The position numbers and the translations under genes are program-made. The notes below the pieces were generated by a model. It had not been told where the DNA came from. It worked only from the letters and a program-made list of their open reading frames with translations, and did no database searches. Source: Pandoraea capi (GTDB taxonomy: Bacteria > Pseudomonadota > Gammaproteobacteria > Burkholderiales > Burkholderiaceae). From it: a stretch of 64,000 nt of DNA. The number at the start of each line of letters is the position of its first letter. The first letter of the stretch is position 1. Positions 7,896-16,238 of this stretch are shown here, in pieces. The stretch covers positions 62,001 through 126,000 of the forward strand of contig NZ_CABPRV010000002.1 of NCBI RefSeq assembly GCF_902459735.1, given 5' to 3'.

Positions 7896-8978
7896 ATGTC
7901 TGACTCGCACGACCCGCAAAACCCGTCCCGTCGCCGTCTGCTTCAAGTGGTCGGCGCCACCGCGCTGGCTGGCGCATTGCCGCTGGCCACCTCGCGCGGC
8001 GCCTTCGCGCAAGCCAAGCAGTTGATCGTTTCCGACCCCGGCGGTCCGTACGCCGTAGCGTATCGCCGTGCGTTCTACGATCCGTTCGAGAAAGCGACAG
8101 GCATCAAGGTGGTCAGCGTGGCGCGGGATTCGCAACCGGTTGCCCAATTCGCGGCAATGGTGCAGACGAAGAACTTCGTGTGGGATGTGACGACGCTCAC
8201 GCTTTCGGCCGATATTCCCTATCTCGAATCGAAGGGCTTCCTCGAACCGATCGGCATGAAGGTCAGCGACTTCCCGGGCATCATGCCCGAGGCCGTGACC
8301 GCCGACTGGCTTGGTGTCGACGTCTATTCGACCGTGCTCGCTTACCGCACTGACAAGTTCCCGAAAGACGCCCCGCAGACGTGGGCCGACTTCTGGGACG
8401 TGAAGCGTTTCCCGGGCCGTCGTTCGCTGCGCCGCAGCCCGCTCGACACGCTGGAACAGGCGCTCATGGCCGATGGCGTGCCCATCGACAAGCTGTATCC
8501 GCTCGATCTGGACCGCGCGTTCAAGTCGCTCGACAAGATCAAGCCGCACATCAACCTCTGGTGGACGTCGGGGGCGCAGGCCATGCAGGCGATCCAGAAC
8601 GGCGACGTCGACATGATGTCGACGTGGAACGGCCGCGCGCAGGCCGCCATCGACAACAAGGCGCCGGTAAAGATCGTCTGGAATCAGGGGCTGTATTCCA
8701 TCGAAGGCTGGGGCATTCCGAAGGGCACGCCGCGCGCCGAGTTCGCCCGTCAGTTCGTGCGTTTCTGTGCGGACCCGGCACGTCAGGCGCTCATCACGCA
8801 GGATCTGGCGTACGGCCCGACCAACCTCAAGGCGTTCGACGGCATTCCCAAGGAGCGTGCGCCGCTGCTGCCGACGGCGCCGGCCAACCTGAAAGGCATG
8901 CGTCTGCCGAGCCCGCAGTGGTGGGCAGAGAACCGCACCCGAGCCACCGAGCGTTTCAACGCGTGGTTGTTGTCGTAA
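7896..8978 (+). CDS. ABC transporter substrate-binding protein, PotD-like, Tat-exported
   Basis: 360 residues. The N-terminus has a twin-arginine signal, SRRRLLQVVGATALAGALP, with likely cleavage after AFA near residue 38. The mature part resembles the spermidine/putrescine (PotD) and related class of extracellular solute-binding proteins: an opening strand QLIVSDPGGPY, a central hinge, WWTSGAQAMQAIQNGDVDM, and a tail WWAENRTRATERFNAWL. It would capture the solute in the periplasm for the following ATPase and permease. I placed the start at 7896 because the Tat signal begins there; the open frame extends to 7803. There are 132 bases between the crotonase stop and this start. The ligand is unknown; the neighbouring CoA ligase suggests a carboxylate, perhaps one also bearing an amine. 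Confidence 0.85.
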   Translation: MSDSHDPQNPSRRRLLQVVGATALAGALPLATSRGAFAQAKQLIVSDPGGPYAVAYRRAFYDPFEKATGIKVVSVARDSQPVAQFAAMVQTKNFVWDVTTLTLSADIPYLESKGFLEPIGMKVSDFPGIMPEAVTADWLGVDVYSTVLAYRTDKFPKDAPQTWADFWDVKRFPGRRSLRRSPLDTLEQALMADGVPIDKLYPLDLDRAFKSLDKIKPHINLWWTSGAQAMQAIQNGDVDMMSTWNGRAQAAIDNKAPVKIVWNQGLYSIEGWGIPKGTPRAEFARQFVRFCADPARQALITQDLAYGPTNLKAFDGIPKERAPLLPTAPANLKGMRLPSPQWWAENRTRATERFNAWLLS

Positions 8979-9008
8979 GCGTCGCGAACACCGGAACAGC
9001 GGAGCAGG

Positions 9009-10133
9009 ATGAGCACGAACATGAGTACCAAACTGGAAACCATCGGTCTTGCCAAGACGTATCGCGAGACCCCCGCGCTCCTGCCGACGGACCTGCGGGT
9101 CGCGGCAGGGGAATTTCTCACGCTGCTCGGCCCGTCGGGCTCGGGCAAGACCACGCTGCTGCAAATGATCTCGGGGCTGGTCGAGCCCAGCGCCGGTCAA
9201 TTGCTCATCGACGGGCGCGACGCCACGCATGACGCGCCGGGCAAGCGCGGCATCGGGATGGTGTTCCAGAGCTACGCGTTGTTCCCGCATATGACGGTCT
9301 GGGAGAACGTGGCGTACGGCCTGCGCATGCGCAAGCTGCCGCGCGCCGAACTCGCTCCGGCCGTCGATGCGGCGCTCGCGATGGTCAAGATGCAGGCCTT
9401 TGCACAGCGGCTGCCCTCGGAGTTGTCGGGCGGTCAGCAGCAACGGATTGCACTCGCGCGCTGCTTCGCGTTTCGTCCGTCGATCATCCTGCTCGACGAA
9501 CCGCTCGGGGCGCTCGACAAGAAGCTGCGCGAGCACATGCAACTGGAGATTCGTCGGCTGCATCAGGAGTTGGGGGCCACGTTCATCTACGTGACCCACG
9601 ATCAGGACGAGGCGTTGACGCTGTCCGACCGCATCTGTCTGATGAATCAGGCACGCATCGAGCAGATCGGTACGCCCGCGCAGTTGTACGACCGTCCAGC
9701 GACGCGTTTCGCTGCTGATTTCCTTGGGCACTCCAACTTGCTCGACGGTGTGGTCGAGCGCTTGCCCGATGGCCGTGTGGCGCTGCGGGTTGGGGCAACG
9801 GAAGGGGCGACTGACGGTGCGACAGGCACGCGTCTCGTGCCGATCGGCCCGAGCCCCGATCTTCCGGCAGCAGGGGCGGCCAGTCTGCTGGTACGCCCGG
9901 AGGCGGCCCGTCTGACGTCGCCCGAAGACGGCGCGCTCGCCGGCACGATTCGCGAAGTCGTGTTTCTCGGATCGGACACGCGCGCCATCGTTTCGCTGGG
10001 GCAGGGCGCCAGTGAGGGAGGGGATGGCGTGGCGGACTTCACCGTGCGTTGTCCGCGCGAGCTGACGCCGCGTGTGGGCGACCGTGTCGGGCTGGCGTGG
10101 GACCACAGTCGCGCCACGCTGCTTACGCGCTGA
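9009..10133 (+). CDS. ABC transporter ATP-binding protein, PotA-like
   Basis: 374 residues. Nucleotide-binding domain: Walker A GPSGSGKTT (41-49), Q-loop FQSYALFPH (87-95), signature LSGGQQQR (139-146), Walker B IILLDEP (159-165), and the switch histidine in YVTHDQDEA. The last 120 residues form a TOBE-type regulatory domain, as in PotA and CysA. It energises the importer formed with the binding protein 30 bases upstream and the fused permease downstream. The TOBE region carries a short repeat, GATEGATDGATG, probably neutral. Either ATG 9009 or ATG 9024 could be the start; GGAG stands only four bases before the first. Confidence 0.9.
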   Translation: MSTNMSTKLETIGLAKTYRETPALLPTDLRVAAGEFLTLLGPSGSGKTTLLQMISGLVEPSAGQLLIDGRDATHDAPGKRGIGMVFQSYALFPHMTVWENVAYGLRMRKLPRAELAPAVDAALAMVKMQAFAQRLPSELSGGQQQRIALARCFAFRPSIILLDEPLGALDKKLREHMQLEIRRLHQELGATFIYVTHDQDEALTLSDRICLMNQARIEQIGTPAQLYDRPATRFAADFLGHSNLLDGVVERLPDGRVALRVGATEGATDGATGTRLVPIGPSPDLPAAGAASLLVRPEAARLTSPEDGALAGTIREVVFLGSDTRAIVSLGQGASEGGDGVADFTVRCPRELTPRVGDRVGLAWDHSRATLLTR

Positions 10134-10190
10134 GCCACCTTCGGGGCGTTCGAGCGAGCGCCCGAGTCATTCGCTTCAGGAGTATTTGCC

Positions 10191-11942
10191 ATGTGGCTTG
10201 TTCAACGCCTGCCTCAGGCGGGGCCTCGTATTGCCTGGCCGAAACATCTGGCCCGCTGGTTGCCGGCTTTGCCCGCGCTACTGTTCCTCGCAGTGTTCTT
10301 CATCGTGCCGGTCGTCGAGATTCTGCAAGGCGGCCTTTACGATGCCGACGGCGTGCTGTCCGTCGCGCAATTTGCGCGCATGACGCACTCGGCCGTCTAC
10401 ATCAAGGTGCTTGGTTCGACGTTCTGGATCGCGTTTCTGACGGCCGCGTTGTCGGTGTTGCTCGGCTATCCGGTAGCGTATCTGCTCGCCCGGTTGTCGG
10501 CCCGCTCGCGTGAGCGCTGGTTGCTGTGGATCGTGCTGCCGTTCTGGACCAGCTATCTCGTCAAGACTTATGCGTGGATGCTGCTGCTGTCGCGCACGGG
10601 TCTGCTCACGACGCTGGCGGCGCATCTCGGTCTGATCGACACGGCGGGCACGCTCGCACCTTCGCTCACCGGGGTGCTGATCGGCATGGTGCACGCGATG
10701 CTGCCGCTGGCTGTCATGACGATGCTGCCGATCATGCGCGGCATCAATATGCAACTCGTGCAGGCGGCGCAGACACTCGGTGCCGACCGCTCGACCGGCT
10801 TCTTCACGGTGTTTCTGCCGTTATCCGGTCCGGGCGCGGCGGCGGCCGGACTGCTCGTCTTCATCACGAGTCTGGGCTTCTTCATCGTGCCCGCGCTGCT
10901 CGGTTCGCCGCGTGAGTCGATGGTGGCGCAACTGGTCATCTCGTCGGTGCTGGAGCTGTTCGATCTACGCTTTGCCGGGGCGCTCTCGACGGTGTTGCTG
11001 CTGTGCTCGATCGTCGTGTTCTTCGTCTATGACCGGGTCGTCGGCCTGTCGTCGCTCGCGGGCGAAGCACCGGAGCGGCGTGCCGGGTCGGGCGGCCGAA
11101 TGTTGCCGGCGCTGATCGCTGTGGGACGTATCGCAGGCAAGTTGTCGTTCTCGCGCGGCCGTGAGCATGCGCAGGGTGGTCTGGGCCTCAAGGCGTACAC
11201 CTGGGCGGTCGTGCTGGCGCTGATACTGCCGATCGCGTTCGTCGTGCCGCTCGCGTTCACCAAGCAATCGTTCGTGTCGTTCCCGCCGGAACTCTTCACC
11301 TTCAAGTGGTTCGTGGCGTTCCTCGAATCGAGCGTGTGGCAGGCGGCGTTGCTGCGTTCGCTCGGCGTGGGTTTCGCGACGGCGGCGCTGGCGCTGGTCC
11401 TCGGCTTCGGTGCCAGTCTGGCGCTCGTGCGGTTGCCGTCGCGCTGGCGCAAGCCGTTGTTCGCGATGTTCATCGCACCGCTGATCGTGCCGCGTATCGT
11501 CGTTGCCGTCGGTCTGCTTTATCTCTTTGCACGCTGGGGGCTGGCGGGTACCAATGCGGGCCTCGTCATCGGTCACACCGTGCTGGCGATTCCTTACGTG
11601 GTGGTCACCTTGTCGGCGAGCTTCAAGCGCTTCGACTGGCGGCTCGACGACGCCGCCAAGATGCTCGGTGCGTCGGCCTTCACCCGCGTGCGTACGGTGC
11701 TGCTGCCGTTGCTCGCGGCAAGTCTCGGTTCTGCCTTCCTGTTCGCGTTCATCGTCTCGTTCGACGACCTGACCATCGCCATCTTCGTCTCCGGCGGGAT
11801 CAACACCACGTTGCCGAAGCAGATGTGGGACGACATCCAACTGGCCGTCACGCCGACGCTGGCCGCAGTGGCCACGTCGCTCGTGTTCCTGATGGTGTTC
11901 GTCGTCTGGCTGTCTTCCATCTTCAAACGCAAGAGCTATTGA
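10191..11942 (+). CDS. Fused double ABC permease (PotB-PotC type)
   Basis: 583 residues, twice the usual permease length, with two complete permease units in one chain. The first (about 1-285) resembles PotB, the second (about 335-583) PotC. Each has its cytoplasmic coupling loop: VQAAQTLGADRSTGFFTVFL in the first and DDAAKMLGASAFTRVRTVLL in the second. About 12 membrane helices are visible, with a charged linker near residues 290-325. Such fusions make the two-permease channel as a single polypeptide. The ATG at 10191 has AGGAG eight bases before it, 57 bases after the ATPase stop. The CoA-ligase gene follows after 17 bases. Confidence 0.87.
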   Translation: MWLVQRLPQAGPRIAWPKHLARWLPALPALLFLAVFFIVPVVEILQGGLYDADGVLSVAQFARMTHSAVYIKVLGSTFWIAFLTAALSVLLGYPVAYLLARLSARSRERWLLWIVLPFWTSYLVKTYAWMLLLSRTGLLTTLAAHLGLIDTAGTLAPSLTGVLIGMVHAMLPLAVMTMLPIMRGINMQLVQAAQTLGADRSTGFFTVFLPLSGPGAAAAGLLVFITSLGFFIVPALLGSPRESMVAQLVISSVLELFDLRFAGALSTVLLLCSIVVFFVYDRVVGLSSLAGEAPERRAGSGGRMLPALIAVGRIAGKLSFSRGREHAQGGLGLKAYTWAVVLALILPIAFVVPLAFTKQSFVSFPPELFTFKWFVAFLESSVWQAALLRSLGVGFATAALALVLGFGASLALVRLPSRWRKPLFAMFIAPLIVPRIVVAVGLLYLFARWGLAGTNAGLVIGHTVLAIPYVVVTLSASFKRFDWRLDDAAKMLGASAFTRVRTVLLPLLAASLGSAFLFAFIVSFDDLTIAIFVSGGINTTLPKQMWDDIQLAVTPTLAAVATSLVFLMVFVVWLSSIFKRKSY

Positions 11943-11959
11943 TATCTGCGGATTCTCGT

Positions 11960-13603
11960 ATGTCTATGTCCAACGTTGCCCGAGTCGCGCCGGTAAATGC
12001 GCAAATGTCTTCTGCTTCACATCCTGCATCACATGCTTACACGCAGTACTTTCCGCAGCGGGCTGCGGGCGACCAGCTCGACGTCGTACCGCTGCTCATG
12101 GCGGGGCTTCACGGGGCATCGACGAAGCCGGTCGTCGTCTTCGAAGGCGAGGCCATCGACCGCGCGCAGATGGCCGCGCGCGTCGGTGCCATGCAGGCCT
12201 GGTTCGCAGCGCAGGGGCTGGTGCCCGGTGATCGTGTGGCCGTCATGCTGGGCAATAGCGCTGCGCAGATCGCGCTGATTTATGCGCTCATGCTGTCCGG
12301 TCTCGTGTGGGTGCCTGTGAATACGCGCCTGAAGGGTGACGGTATCGAGTATCTGCTCGGTCACGCGAAGCCCCGGTTGCTTATCTCGGAGCCGTCGTTC
12401 GCGGCGGTGCTGGATGCCGGCGTTGCCCTTGCTGCCGAGCAAGCGGGACATCACGGCCCGCAGGTCGTGCGCCACTGGCTGGCCGACGTCATGGCGCAGG
12501 CCGCCGCGTTTGCCGGTACGGCGCCCGTCGCCGCGAACGTCACGCCCGCCTCGGTGCTCTGCATCATCTATACGTCGGGCACGACCGGCGCGCCGAAGGG
12601 GGTGCTGTTCACGCATCGCATGATGCGTATCGCCAGCGAAGCCGCGTTGCGCGTGGCCGATGCCGGTGACGGCGACCGTCTGTTCCTCTGGGAGCCGCTG
12701 TGCCATATCGGTGGCGCGCAGATGCTGTTGCTGCCGTTCCTGGTCGACGTCGAAATGCACGTGGTCGAGCGATTCTCCGCGAGCCGCTTCTGGCAGCAGT
12801 GCGGGCAGGCGCAGGCAACGCATCTGCATTACCTCGGTGGCATTCTGGACATCCTCATGCAATTGCCCCGGGACGCGCAACCGGCGACGAATTCGCTGCG
12901 CGTGGCGTGGGGGGCGGGGGTGTCGGCCAGTGCGTGGGAGGCGACACGCGACCGGCTGGGGTGCGCCTTGCGCGAGTGCTACGGCATGACGGAGTGTTCG
13001 AGCTTCGCGACGCTCAACGATGCCGACCGCCCCGGTTCCATCGGTCACGCGCTGCCTTGGCTCACGGTGGCGCTGCTCGACGACGACGGTCAACCCGTCG
13101 CAGACGGCGAGCCGGGCGAGATCGTGCTGTCGAGCGACGTTGACGGTGTGTTCCTGCCCGGGTATCTCGACAATCCGGAGGCCACGGCCAAGGCCTTGCG
13201 CGACGGCAAGCTCTACACCGGCGACAGCGCGCGACGTAACGCGGATGGCAGCCTGGTCTTCATCGGGCGACGCACCGACAGCATGCGGGTGCGCGGCGAG
13301 AACGTGTCGGCATGGGAGATCGAGCGCGTGTTCGCGCGACATCCGGCGGTGGCGGCGTGTGCAGCGATCGGTGTGGCGAGCGAGATTGGCGAGCAGGACG
13401 TCATGCTCTATGTGCAGTTTCGCGAGGCGGCAGTGGACTGGCCGACGTTGTCGCAATGGGCGTCGGAGCGGCTCGCCAGCTACCAGCGGCCACGTTACTA
13501 TCGCGAGACGTCACACTTCGAGACGACGCCGTCGGAGAGAATCCGCAAGCACCTGCTGTCGCGCGAGACCGATGGCACATGGGATAGCGGCGGCATGAAG
13601 TGA
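11960..13603 (+). CDS. AMP-forming acyl-CoA ligase (CaiC-like)
   Basis: 547 residues of the adenylate-forming (ANL) superfamily. Core motifs: P-loop IIYTSGTTGAPKG (about 195-207), YGMTE (about 340), TGDSARRNADG and RGENVSAWEIE near the hinge, and a C-terminal catalytic-lysine segment TPSERIRKHLL. It activates a carboxylic acid with ATP and joins it to CoA. The overall shape recalls crotonobetaine/carnitine-CoA ligases. As the last gene of the operon with an importer and a crotonase-fold enzyme, it likely primes the imported acid. The ATG at 11960 begins MSMSNVARVAP; a second ATG six bases later is possible. No strong Shine-Dalgarno is visible and the permease stop is 17 bases before. Confidence 0.87.
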   Translation: MSMSNVARVAPVNAQMSSASHPASHAYTQYFPQRAAGDQLDVVPLLMAGLHGASTKPVVVFEGEAIDRAQMAARVGAMQAWFAAQGLVPGDRVAVMLGNSAAQIALIYALMLSGLVWVPVNTRLKGDGIEYLLGHAKPRLLISEPSFAAVLDAGVALAAEQAGHHGPQVVRHWLADVMAQAAAFAGTAPVAANVTPASVLCIIYTSGTTGAPKGVLFTHRMMRIASEAALRVADAGDGDRLFLWEPLCHIGGAQMLLLPFLVDVEMHVVERFSASRFWQQCGQAQATHLHYLGGILDILMQLPRDAQPATNSLRVAWGAGVSASAWEATRDRLGCALRECYGMTECSSFATLNDADRPGSIGHALPWLTVALLDDDGQPVADGEPGEIVLSSDVDGVFLPGYLDNPEATAKALRDGKLYTGDSARRNADGSLVFIGRRTDSMRVRGENVSAWEIERVFARHPAVAACAAIGVASEIGEQDVMLYVQFREAAVDWPTLSQWASERLASYQRPRYYRETSHFETTPSERIRKHLLSRETDGTWDSGGMK

Positions 13604-13618
13604 TTTTCCGCGTCGGCG

Positions 13619-13662
13619 TGAAGTCCAATTGAAGTCGCATTGAAGTCGCATTGAAGTCGAAT
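13619..13662. repeat. Four 11-bp direct repeats before the IclR gene
   Basis: TGAAGTCCAAT, TGAAGTCGCAT, TGAAGTCGCAT and TGAAGTCGAAT run without gaps. Eleven bases is about one helical turn, so the copies would present the same face of DNA. The array ends three bases before the motif shared with the operon operator. It may be a multi-site binding region or a slippage product. Confidence 0.75.
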
Positions 13663-13664
13663 GG

Positions 13665-13682
13665 GTTATTGCATAAAGATAG
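13665..13682. promoter_or_regulatory. Candidate IclR operator copy
   Basis: GTTATTGCA, three bases, AGATA matches the sequence at 6861-6877 inside the operon's inverted repeat with identical spacing (14 of 17 bases). Here the right arm of the repeat is not preserved. The AT-rich bases 13661-13735 probably hold the IclR promoter as well. Confidence 0.45.
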
Positions 13683-13735
13683 AGAGTTATTTTTATGAGA
13701 TAATCCTGCGAAATTCTTCAAATACCGATCTGACT

Positions 13736-14587
13736 GTGGCCACCACCAAGACACCTCGCAGCCGAGCCAAAGACAAAGCCGTTACCACGGACGCGTCGCC
13801 GGGTGCGGCGGCATTGACCGACTCCACGCTTTACGTCAATTCCGTCGAAAAGGCGATGAAAGTGCTGACGGCGTTCGATGGTTCGAAGCGACATCTGTCG
13901 CTCTCCGAAATCGCGGTGGCCACGGGTCTCGACATCAGCGCCGCGCAGCGCTTCACGTTCACCCTTTCGGCTCTGGGGTATCTGCTCAAGGACCCGCAGA
14001 GCAAGAAGTACGAACTTTCGCCGAAGTTGCTCGACTTCACCTATCACTATCTCGTCTCGAACGAACTGGTGAGTCGGGCCGCCCCTTATCTCCAGCAACT
14101 GGCGGCCGAAACGGAAGAGGCGACGAACCTCACGGTGCGTCTCGATACCGACATCGTTTTCGTGTTGCGTATCGTGAGCCGTAGTGTCTTCAATGCCAAC
14201 GTGATCGTCGGCTCGCGTCTGCCTGCGTACTGCACCGCACCGGGGCTGGCGATGTTAGCCACGCTCGACGACACTGAGATCGACGACATCCTCGCGCGCA
14301 CCCATCTCGTCCAGTTCACGCCGGCGACCGTGGCACAGCCGCGCAAGATCAAGGAGCGGCTCGCCCGCATCCGCAAGCAGGGCTACTCGCACACTGAAGA
14401 CGAGTTCTTCATGGGCGACATCTCTACGGCGGCGGCCGTCGTGAATCAGGACGGCCGGGCCATCGGCGCGATCAATATCGCCGTGCCCCGGGTGCGCTGG
14501 AACGCCGAGCGCGACGAGCGTCGCTTTGCCGATCTCGTCATTCAGACCGCCGGCGCGCTGTCCGCGCGCCGACGTCAGGAAATGTGA
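13736..14587 (+). CDS. IclR family transcriptional regulator
   Basis: 283 residues if started at the GTG at 13736. An N-terminal winged helix (about 35-95; NSVEKAMKVLTAFDG, then LSLSEIAVATGLDISAAQRF) is followed by the IclR effector domain (about 110-280) with YCTAPGLAMLATL and EDEFFMGDISTAAAVV. Members bind small metabolites, often the substrate of the pathway they control. Position directly after the crotonase/ABC/CoA-ligase operon, plus the shared motif at both promoters, make that operon the likely target. The start is uncertain: an ATG at 13661 would add 25 residues and lies inside the repeat region; no good ribosome site is seen for either. Confidence 0.88.
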   Translation: MATTKTPRSRAKDKAVTTDASPGAAALTDSTLYVNSVEKAMKVLTAFDGSKRHLSLSEIAVATGLDISAAQRFTFTLSALGYLLKDPQSKKYELSPKLLDFTYHYLVSNELVSRAAPYLQQLAAETEEATNLTVRLDTDIVFVLRIVSRSVFNANVIVGSRLPAYCTAPGLAMLATLDDTEIDDILARTHLVQFTPATVAQPRKIKERLARIRKQGYSHTEDEFFMGDISTAAAVVNQDGRAIGAINIAVPRVRWNAERDERRFADLVIQTAGALSARRRQEM

Positions 14588-14981
14588 GACGTGCAGCACG
14601 CGTCAAGGCACGCTACCGAATGACGGGCCCAGGCCCAAGGGCACCCGGAAAGGCAGTGTAAGGAAGGTTGACACCGCCTTTGCCGACGGGCCTTCGCGGC
14701 AGTTGCCGTCCCAATTCGACGTGCTAGAATCCCGCCCCATGGGTATGGAGATACAAAACCGATGGCCGGACCGGGGCGGCCAGACGGTGCGTCATATAAG
14801 GCGCGCAAGCGGCTGTTGCGTTTGTTCATCTCCAGCATGACGAATGGCTGCGAACCGCCGATCGTTCGGTCAGGGTGCTATCTCCTGCCATCTCCTGATA
14901 TCCCCCGTACTTCAAACTGCGCGTTGTGTCCGGGACCGAGGTGAGGGTCCGTCGGTTGCGATGCGTACGGGGGACGGAGCC
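14588..14981. other. Intergenic region before a diguanylate cyclase
   Basis: 394 bases without a credible gene. A possible promoter lies at 14703-14730; the rest is GC-rich with no clear repeat or RNA gene. Confidence 0.5.
14703..14730 (+). promoter_or_regulatory. Candidate sigma70 promoter for the diguanylate cyclase
   Basis: TTGCCG at 14703-14708 and TAGAAT at 14725-14730 are 16 bases apart. This would give an RNA with a 5' leader of roughly 245 bases. Confidence 0.35.
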
Positions 14982-16226
14982 ATGGCTCTTGGTTTGTCGC
15001 TGCCGGCGTTAGACCTGCCGACACTACAGTTTGTGACCTTCCTGTTGAGTATCGCGACAGGCATCCTGTTCATGCTCGATGCGCTGCGTCGCGACGAGGC
15101 CGAATCGCCGCGATGGTGGAGTCTCGCCTTCCTGCTCGCAACATTCTCTCCCGTGCTCTATCTGCTCGCCGCGCGAAGCTCCCAGCTCGCGGTGCTCTAT
15201 CCGTTGGGCAACGCGGTGGCAACGCTCGCCTTTGCCATGGTATGGAGCGGCGCACGCCGCTTCTATGGCCGCAGTGTGCAGTGGGTGGCCGTGTTCGGCG
15301 GCCCGGCCGTGCTGTTGTGGGGGACGTGGCTGTTTGCCCGGCCCCTGGACGCATGGAGTGGCGGCGTGTTGTTCTTCTCGTTGCTCGCGTTCTACAGCCT
15401 GATGGCGGCCAAGGAATTCTGGCAGGCGTCAGGGCTGCGGCTGCCCAGCAGCATCGTGCTGGCCGTCGTCGCCGTGCTGCACGGCTCGTTCTACACGGCA
15501 CGTGCGGTGGCGCTCGTCTGGCTTGGCCCGACCGACGCGAAGTTCCTCGCGTGGTTCGGCCCGCAAGCGTCCACGACCGAAATGCTCGTGCTGATCGTCG
15601 TGGCGAGCTTCCTGATGGTGTCGCTGGGCAAGGAGCGCTCCGAGATCGCACTGCACCGCGCCGCAACGCGTGATGGCCTCACGCAGGCGTTCAATCGTCC
15701 CGAGTTCACCCGCCTCGCACGCGAGCAGCTACGACGTCACGGCGCGGCGCGCGCACCTGTCGCCTTGCTCCTGCTGGACCTCGATCACTTCAAGCGTATC
15801 AACGACACGTACGGGCATCCGTTTGGTGACACGGTGCTGCTGCTCTTTGCACGCACGGCGGCGCAGCAATTGCGGGCCGACGACATCTTCGGGCGATACG
15901 GCGGCGAGGAGTTCGCGCTATTCCTGCCGGGCGTGGGCGCCAACGAGGCGCAGGCCATTGCGGAGCGCGTGCGCGAGGCGTTCGAGCGCTCGGCGAGGGT
16001 GGTGCAGGGCGAGACGGTGGCGGCGACGGTGAGCATCGGCATTGCCTGCGACGAACGCTCGCGCGGTGAGTTGTCGTCGCTGGTACAGCGCGCCGATCGC
16101 GCGCTCTATCAGGCCAAGGCCGCCGGCCGAAATCGCTGCATGCGTTACACGCCCGAGACGACCATGCCCGTGATCGATCCCCGCGCCGACTTGCCCTCGC
16201 AAACGTTGCAGGCGGCGGGCGGGTGA
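14982..16226 (+). CDS. Membrane diguanylate cyclase
   Basis: 414 residues. About seven membrane helices (residues 10-215) form an unassigned sensor region, followed by a GGDEF domain (about 225-390). The active loop is GGEEF at 307-311, and an RxxD product-inhibition site (RADD) lies exactly five residues before it, so this should be an active, feedback-inhibited cyclase making c-di-GMP from two GTP at the inner membrane. The ATG at 14982 follows GGGGGACGGAG; another ATG at 14961 is possible and would add seven residues. The gene converges on the autotransporter with only 12 bases between stops. Confidence 0.85.
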   Translation: MALGLSLPALDLPTLQFVTFLLSIATGILFMLDALRRDEAESPRWWSLAFLLATFSPVLYLLAARSSQLAVLYPLGNAVATLAFAMVWSGARRFYGRSVQWVAVFGGPAVLLWGTWLFARPLDAWSGGVLFFSLLAFYSLMAAKEFWQASGLRLPSSIVLAVVAVLHGSFYTARAVALVWLGPTDAKFLAWFGPQASTTEMLVLIVVASFLMVSLGKERSEIALHRAATRDGLTQAFNRPEFTRLAREQLRRHGAARAPVALLLLDLDHFKRINDTYGHPFGDTVLLLFARTAAQQLRADDIFGRYGGEEFALFLPGVGANEAQAIAERVREAFERSARVVQGETVAATVSIGIACDERSRGELSSLVQRADRALYQAKAAGRNRCMRYTPETTMPVIDPRADLPSQTLQAAGG

Positions 16227-16238
16227 CGTCGGTCGCGC

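Noticed and set aside
7809-10106. Long minus-strand open frame (765 codons) opposite the ABC transporter genes
   Set aside because: Arg/His/Gln-rich with no motif; the plus-strand genes have full domain signatures and good starts.
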